This document shows positions 57,732-64,000 of a stretch of DNA of 64,000 nucleotides, piece by piece. The DNA is from Paramarasmius palmivorus (taxonomy: Eukaryota > Basidiomycota > Agaricomycetes > Agaricales > Marasmiaceae): the NCBI GenBank assembly GCA_037176845.1, contig JAYKXP010000086.1, positions 124,001 to 188,000 of the forward strand, given 5' to 3'. The notes beneath the pieces were generated by a model. That model worked only from the letters and a program-made list of their open reading frames with translations. It was not told the DNA's origin and searched no databases. The position numbers and the translations under genes were made by a program. How positions within the stretch are numbered: the first letter of the stretch is position 1; each line of letters begins with the position of its first letter.

Positions 57732-59141
57732 ATGCTTTCCGTTGGTGAAGAAGTATTCCATATGGCGTTGGCTATTGTGAGTGCTCCAAATTCATTCACA
57801 ATTCTCTACGCTGATTAAAAGCTATCAAAAACGAGTGGGGCTCTGCGTTATACGGTGATGCCTTTTCTTCTTCGATTCGGATGTTTCTGAACTGTTGCTC
57901 AGGTGTCTATGCCGTGTTGTGCGGAACCTGCACATATATTCTAATGAAGCAGAAGCAGAACTTGTACAAGTTCAATCTATTTGCCAACACCCTCCTCTTC
58001 ATGCTCGTCACAGCATCCTTCGTTATCCATACAGTTGATGACGTATCCAACGTGATTAGGAAAAGGTACGAAAAATTCCTCGCTCAGCGCAATTAAAACC
58101 CTTGCCTTCATAGCCGTTCGAGTGATCGGGACAATAACTCGATGCAGCATGTATATATCCGGGATTTAACCGCATATAAACGAATCTCGATAGCCTGCAG
58201 GTGTGTATCTCTTTTCCGCGCTCATCAGCATGCCAACCTATGCACGAGCCAGTGCAATAGCCGATGCCCTTTTGGTAAATCAACAAAGCAAAACCCTTGG
58301 TGTCCTTCAATACCTAACACAAACACTTGCTAGCTGCTGCGCTGCTATACGGTCTGGAACCGACGATGGAGAGTTGTAATTATACCTCTGATATTACACA
58401 TTATTATGCATAGTAAGTCCACAACACTTTTCTTACCTCTGAGTTTATGTCATCCATACAGTCACAGCATTTGTAGCCAGCGGATTTGGAGTGAAAGCCA
58501 CTGTAATTGTGACTTCAATTTCTGCAGGACTCATAGCATTCAACACCATAGCCCTTTCGACCCTAATAGGTTTGTCGCCACACCACATTCGTCTAGAGAT
58601 TAACCGTTGATTGTACCTTCAGTCTACCAGATATTCCCCGTAGGACATCAAGTAGGACACTATATTGGTCCTCAGTCCCGTGGCTTATATTGCACCGTCA
58701 CTGCCGCAACGTAAGTCGCGTATACATCATGGATAATGTAGAATAACTTCTTCGTCAGGCTGGAATCCGGGATATTCTATGCGGTGTTCCTCATCATAAC
58801 TACGGCTCTCGAGATCAATCTTTTGCGTGATATGCCATTAAGTGATGGTCAATCTTTCACGTTAACTGGTTCGATGTTGGCACTCTCGGTTCTAGCTCGT
58901 GCTTGGCCCTTTGTCTCGGTAAGCTCCTTGCCTAGCCTTCACGGGTGAGGCCTTGACGCTGCATGTGAAGGGTACAACAACATCGATCATTATTGTTCGC
59001 GTGACCTTGGGCATCGCCTTGAACGATGTGGAGAGCGCTGTAACATCGCTTCGTGAGGCACAACCAGGCCAACCATCTGCTAGTACAAGTAGCTCGCAGG
59101 AACATACAATCATAGATTATGGACGCAGACTTGAAGGCTGA
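57732..59141 (+). CDS. 7TM-like integral membrane protein, family copy 4
   Basis: Ten exons: 57732-57776, 57836-57854, 57903-58065, 58114-58200, 58253-58274, 58334-58412, 58468-58569, 58644-58710, 58759-58918 and 58971-59141, giving 304 residues. Exon 2 is 19 nt as in copies 1 and 2. Helices and hallmarks: ALYGVYAVLCGTCTYILM, LFANTLLFMLVTASFVIH, SAIADALLLRCYTVWNRRW, VVIIPLILHIIMH, VIVTSISAGLIAFNTIAL, LESGIFYAVFLIITTALE, and TTSIIIVRVTLG before a polar tail. Exon layout and the ADALLLRCY/NRRW block make it a clear relative of copies 1 and 2. Function unknown. Confidence 0.86.
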
Positions 59142-59500
59142 GGCCAGGCACCACTCGATGTTGATCATCGATTAGCACCTATTTATTAATCTTACTAGAA
59201 TTCCCTTCATGTCGATTCTAGGATTTACGAGACCTCGGAGAGCTTGAGCGGATGCCCAAGATACTCAAATAAGTCCAAGATTTGTTTTTATTCTTATTCC
59301 CTAGTAGATGCGCATTTGTGGCGCAGGCGACAATGGATTTGGCAGCGCAGAATCTTGGCGCGGAATCTCAGGTAGAGAGCGAAAGTCGTGGGAGAACACT
59401 CCCACATATGATGAGCAACCCTGGGAAAAGAACGCGGCGGAGTTTTTTTCGGTGACGTGAGACACTTGTTAGTTTCTTCCTTCTTGACGTCCTTCATACT
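59142..59500. other. Intergenic, nothing recognised
   Basis: Short spacer between two plus-strand genes; no TATA box seen. Confidence 0.5.
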
Positions 59501-60788
59501 ATGCCAAAACGAACCAGCCATCGCACCAACGTCAGTTCGAATAACGAAGACTTGTCTTCTTTATGGCAAAGATGCCATAAGATACCGAGTTGTGTTATAC
59601 AAGGCACTCGCATCAAGGACACCGAATAGTAAGTCATCCAACAGTGCATGTTGTATGTATCTGTGAATCATACATTTCAACAGTATTTTCATTTCTACAC
59701 CCGAGCTAAAGGAGAGGGCGGCAAAATCGAAACCTCGAATAACCCCTTTTGAAATGGCCCAGAGATCCACGCGGCTAATGGGTAAAGCACGTATAACGGA
59801 GTTGAGGAGGTCACCCGATAAACGAATTTTGGCCCAGGTGTATCTTTTTAAGCCCTGGAAGCAAATTTCGAGGTCCGTTCTCATGTAAGCCAATCCCTTT
59901 CACGTGTTCTTTCAACCTTTGCTAAGGCTAATTGTTCATACATCGACAGGACACGTCAAAAGCTTGTAGAAGCTCTGCCAAGCAGAGTTTTTTCACAACT
60001 CATATCTGAGTTTGAGTATGACGAGAACACGCTCGTGCATACAGCAGTAGCGAAATGTGTGGGCGAGCAGGAACTGTTCGCAGATCCGGACGATTCGTTC
60101 GTTATCGATTTGTTGCAAGACATATTAGGTACGTTCATCTAGGTCATCAGTTTCGCTCACTAAGCCATATTTCAGACGAGGGATACGTGCATCCGTTTTC
60201 GGACGACGACGATCAGCTTTGGATATCCGCCAATGGCTGGTACACACGATCGGAGATCGCACGAAACGATGGTTGCATAGAGTTCACGGTGAGGTCTGTT
60301 TAGATTCAGTAGGCTATCTCACTCACTGTACGCATGTCTCCATAGGATCTTGCTAATATTGTCTTTTATAACCCCGATAAAGACAAGCAAGTGTACTGCT
60401 TTGATTGCGAAAGGTGGCTGACGATACGTCACTACCCAAACCATATGGTTGTCCCAAGCAAGCAGCGTACAATCCAGCGGTCTGAAGTCCGCGCTATGGT
60501 CGAGGGTCCGGTTATACGTGGGATGGGCTGGAAAAGTGATTTCCTGCTCTCAATGGATTCCAGCTGGACTGGTTGTATACCGGAACGAAGTCATTCCGTG
60601 TGAAGATGTTGACGGAGTGGACGGAAGAGCAGAGAGAGCAGAATGAATGGCCTAGGAAGGCGATGTGGGTTGCGGGAAAGTTGGAGAACGACGAGAGGAT
60701 TCAACAGACGGCGCTCAGGGCTTGCTTTCTCACGATTAAGAATATCAAGGAAGTTTGGCAATGTCCAGAGTGTAAGACGGAGATCTGA
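59501..60788 (+). CDS. Zinc-ribbon-like protein of unknown function
   Basis: Six exons: 59501-59628, 59684-59884, 59950-60128, 60176-60288, 60346-60510 and 60564-60788, giving 336 residues. The protein is hydrophilic. Near residue 215 is QVYCFDCERWL (CxxC) and at the extreme C terminus VWQCPECKTEI (CxxC), so the two halves could form one zinc site. Between them are LDWLYTGTKSFRVKMLTEWT and a basic stretch. The last intron (GTTATACG to TTCCAG) is the least certain: without it the frame stops at 60603 before the second CxxC. Similar mushroom proteins with CxxC, W-rich middle and terminal CPxC are known only as hypothetical. Confidence 0.7.
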
Positions 60789-61343
60789 TTGGTGAGCGGA
60801 GAAGCACTTTGAGCTCATGTTCTTGTTTTCTTAGCTATCTGTCTTGTTATCGTTGCTATTGGCTCAGATACCTGTACTCTATCTATGTAATCTATCTATG
60901 TAATACATCGACGACACTCCGTCGTGTCATTCCATCTTTGGTCACTACACCAGACAGGTGATTCCCCTTTGGAGTGTCTTGGTATTCTGATTCCGATGTT
61001 AGTAAAAGTCGACGATAGTGCCTTTTTGCTCTAAGGTCGGACATATTATTTCCAATTACACCGTCTGATGGATTTCCCGGTTTGCCAGTTACTTGTCGCG
61101 ATATCGAGAAAGTTACGTGTAAAGTCACCATTCCCAACGAACAGACAACATAAAGTATCAATTGATTATCGAAGTCGTTACTGTCTATTTCCCTCTACCT
61201 CTGTGCTTGATATGCACCACCGATGAGCGGTCGACCCTCAGCATATGAAAGTTGTTACAAAAAAATTGCTACGAAAAAAAAAACATAATAAGCCACTATG
61301 ATTATTCTTGGTGAATTTAGGGGAGTGTACTCACAATGAACTT
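60789..61343. other. Intergenic with short tandem repeat
   Basis: Near 60877-60905 the unit CTATCTATGTAAT occurs twice in tandem. At 61258-61286 there are A-rich runs. No gene. Confidence 0.45.
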
Positions 61344-62148
61344 TCATCCTTGAAAGCTCAACCACCTTTGCATCACTTCATTTGTGCCTTGAAAGAACGC
61401 TTGCCTGATCTGAGCTTCGCGTTCCGGGGTCATATTCAAAAAATCGTCGATATTGTCCATATTGACCGAAGGGATTAGCTTATCCATTTCCTCTGTCAAA
61501 TAACAAGTCGCCATCAGCTTGCGCAACTATTAGCTAGTGGAGATAATAAATACCTATCACCCACTCAGGAGATGGCATCCCCGGTGACGTTTCCTTCTCT
61601 TTGCCTTTACCCTTCCCTTCAGCGGCCTGAACCTGTTCCACTGAACTCGACTCCGACTGCTGGTCCATTTGAGCATCATTCGTGGCTGGGGGGTCATCGT
61701 TCGATGGAGTATTTGCCACGTTCACAAAGTCTGCCTGCCTGATTGTCCGGGAGCGAGTGCGCCTAGCATTTGCGTTGTTGGTCAGCCCAAAGGACGGGGT
61801 CTATTGTCATTGGCTCACCTAGCTGGCCCATCCGCTGACTGGACGGCATTCCACTTTCTCTTTGGGTTAGACATTGACGAGGGCTGAAGGAAAGAAGCGT
61901 GTTCAACCCTGGTTCGAAATCTGACATGACATAAAATCTCGGCGGGTCCGTCTTCTCGGCTTCAGATCCGGGCAAAGTTGTCCCAGAAAGCTTCCCAGTT
62001 GAGGAATTGAGTCTAGGGCATCCACAAGTTGCAAGCAATCATCTTATGCTCATTAAGAAAGGTTTAAGTTGTGCATCCCTTTGACATACCCTAGATTGGT
62101 AACTCCATCTACGCCGGAGTTCCGGAGACTCGCCGGGTGTGTCGTCAT
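61344..62148 (-). CDS. Uncertain acidic protein gene
   Basis: On the minus strand an ATG at 62148 starts MTTHPASLRNSGVDGVTN, then after a GT-AG intron LNSSTGKLSGTTLPGSEA and DPPRFYVMSDFEPGLNTLLS. Further down, RTRSRTIRQADFVNVANTPS, an acidic/Gln/Ser-rich part with GKGKGKEKE, an intron at about 61496-61556 and the end EEMDKLIPSVNMDNIDDFLN to QRWLSFQG. The 3' part joins well; the intron between the two halves (around 61780-61830) could not be placed in frame. Function unknown. Confidence 0.45.
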
Positions 62149-64000
62149 CCTGTTTGTGCCTGGCACAAGATTAGGGTTAGGATTCCGTTTTCTTTCTCTG
62201 CACGACAACTCCTGTTCAGTCGGCTAACCATTGTCGATACTTCCTTATCCTCGACACAAAATCCCACACAGATGCGGCACCCACTACTACCAAATGCCCC
62301 AGAGAGCATGATAGAAGGATGCACAACTCTAGCTCCTGATTTGTAACGCTGATTCTCTTCCGTTTTGATGGACGGATGCAAGCCTTCCTCTCCGTCATTG
62401 AGCTTCAAATATGATCCTGAAGGTGTGTATTCGCTTCTCATGTAACTTTGAACCCCAGCTCACGTCCAGTAAGACTTGTTATCTCATCCATATCCACTTC
62501 TGCCTTGTCACCCGCACTGCTCCAACTCTCGCCGATTGCATACACCATACCATTCTACGCCCTTTCCCTCCTTCACCTTCGACGCACAAGATACGTCTAT
62601 TGCCAAGGCTATCTGGCCCTTCTACCACCCATCCAGAGTGCCAGGGCGAGGATATGGGGAACGTTGGGTGTGATAAGAGCAGAGACGGTGGTGTAATAGG
62701 AAGATGGGAGACAAAGGGTACCCCGCGTGTCGGAAGATGTTCCCTTCACTTGATATGATTGCTCGCTTCCACTCCCGAGACGGTATCTCCTGGTAAACGA
62801 TGGTTAAGTGGCTAGGAAAGGGTATTCATAATCCGTTATCTCTCCTCGTTCAACGTTGGCTCGCATAGGAATACCTAGGTTATTACGCTTGAAGATGAAA
62901 CGAATTCTCCCTCTTACATTGCACAACAACCTCCTGCGACTCGTCTACACCCCCTTTGTCGATCCAGAGTTTAGCTACAACTGTCCCAACTTTTACATCT
63001 TCCCAGTGGGTTTCCTTTGTTCGTCGTGTGACGCTCCTCTAATGATTCACATAGGCGTTCGTTTCCAATCGCTGCGGGAACGGGAGAAAGGGAAATCGGT
63101 GTGGAATGGGAAGGCCTAAAGGGTTTTACTGGTACGTTTCGAGACCTTTTCCGTTCGTTGTGAGTTTTACTCATTCTATCATGTAGTTTCGTGCCTGGTT
63201 TCGTTAGGATCTACTGCGCCTTGATATAGAACTAGTTGGACGACTACACTTTAACTATCATAACACCCATGCACACCACGCACTCGTTTTTACTTCGTAC
63301 TCGTGGCAGCCTCGAAGGTGCATTTTGGGTGACATCGTGGTAGGCACTTGTAGTGTCCTCAACGGGATCGTTCCTGTTCCTGGGCCCGTATGACGCTGTT
63401 CTCGTTTTACTTTCGCATCGAAGGACATCCAACGGAGTATTGCTCGGTGTTTTTCGTTTGAAGTTTAGGATTGAAAGTACCCTTATTCGGGAGACGGTCA
63501 CCAAGTGGGTCAGAGCTAATCTGGTCAAGCGTACTAGGCTTTAGAACCAGCCCCTTTGGCATTTCAATCAGAAACGTTTCAACCGCTTCTTCGATCTGAT
63601 CCTCTTGGATGAATGGCTTCGAGGCCTGTTACGTATATGTAATCGTGCTTCCCTTCGCTTTACCGCTACCGATTGTTCCTCACCTACTTACTCGATGGTT
63701 TGAATAAAACAGTGAAACGCCATCCATCTCAAGCTATGTCCTCTGAACACGCGAAATTCTCTATGCAAACTCATCATCCAACCTCGGAGTTTATGCCCTA
63801 TTTTCAACTCTCAGTGCTCCGCAACTCAAGTCAGTGAAGTTTTTTGAAAGCTTTACACAATTCTTGAGGGTTTCACGGTGTGAAACGTCTTTGAACACGT
63901 TGGTTATCGAAAGGTTTCATATCCAAAATCCCCAATCATTCATGGACTTCTTCAAGACGATGTCTTGACTCCACATGTCCGTCGTCGTTTCGATGGCGAG
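62149..64000. other. Unassigned right edge
   Basis: Open frames occur on both strands (minus 62145-62441, plus 62411-62758, plus 63353-63544, minus 63244-63528) but none shows a family, a signal peptide or consistent splice sites. A gene running off the right end is possible. Confidence 0.3.

Noticed and set aside
1..64000. CRISPR arrays or prokaryotic operons
   Set aside because: No regularly spaced direct repeats were seen, and the dense spliceosomal introns show a eukaryotic genome.

Overview
This window is nuclear DNA of a filamentous basidiomycete, most probably an Agaricomycete (mushroom-forming fungus). The evidence is many short introns (about 45-65 bp, GT-AG, one GC-AG) splitting nearly every gene, TATA boxes 50-150 bp upstream of starts, a nuclear tRNA-Leu with an intron, and gene families typical of mushroom genomes. 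All gene models below were spliced by eye from donor/acceptor sites, reading frame and comparison of paralogues within the window; none was checked by a search.

Layout. 2-16 kb: a tandem array of four paralogous single-pass membrane proteins (A-D). A is a frameshifted, tail-less pseudogene. B is split by a 1.96-kb fold-back DNA element with long terminal inverted repeats. C and D look intact. The cytoplasmic tails of B, C and D share a coiled-coil-like stretch, a PPEY (PPxY) motif and an LPSY motif, suggesting recruitment of WW-domain ubiquitin ligases. 16-19 kb: three degenerate tRNA-Asp-like genes and one weak gene model. 19.5-26 kb: secreted deuterolysin-type protease (M35), a zinc-finger protein and a single-pass membrane protein. 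26-36 kb: a 7TM-like membrane protein, a cytochrome P450, a fungalysin (M36) and a second 7TM-like protein. 36.7-38.5 kb: a protein built of four Rap1/Myb-like modules. 39-43 kb: an F-box-like gene and a decayed copy. 43-50 kb: repeat-rich, with two further inverted-repeat elements, a 7TM-exon remnant in inverted duplicate and one small membrane protein. 50-61 kb: a fruit-body-specific-protein-like secreted protein, two more 7TM-like proteins, tRNA-Leu(CAA), a third F-box-like copy and a zinc-ribbon-like protein. 61-64 kb: one uncertain gene and unassigned sequence.

How it fits together. There is no operon or evident biosynthetic cluster. The window is dominated by lineage-specific expansions (four tandem membrane proteins, four dispersed 7TM-like proteins, three F-box-like copies), with decay and non-autonomous transposons visible among them. 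M35 and M36 are both secreted metalloproteases but are 11 kb apart with unrelated genes between.

The most interesting system is the membrane-protein array at 2-16 kb: predicted receptor-like surface proteins without an obvious signal peptide, with two conserved PY-type motifs in the tail, one copy recently hit by a transposon and carrying an apparently duplicated intron.
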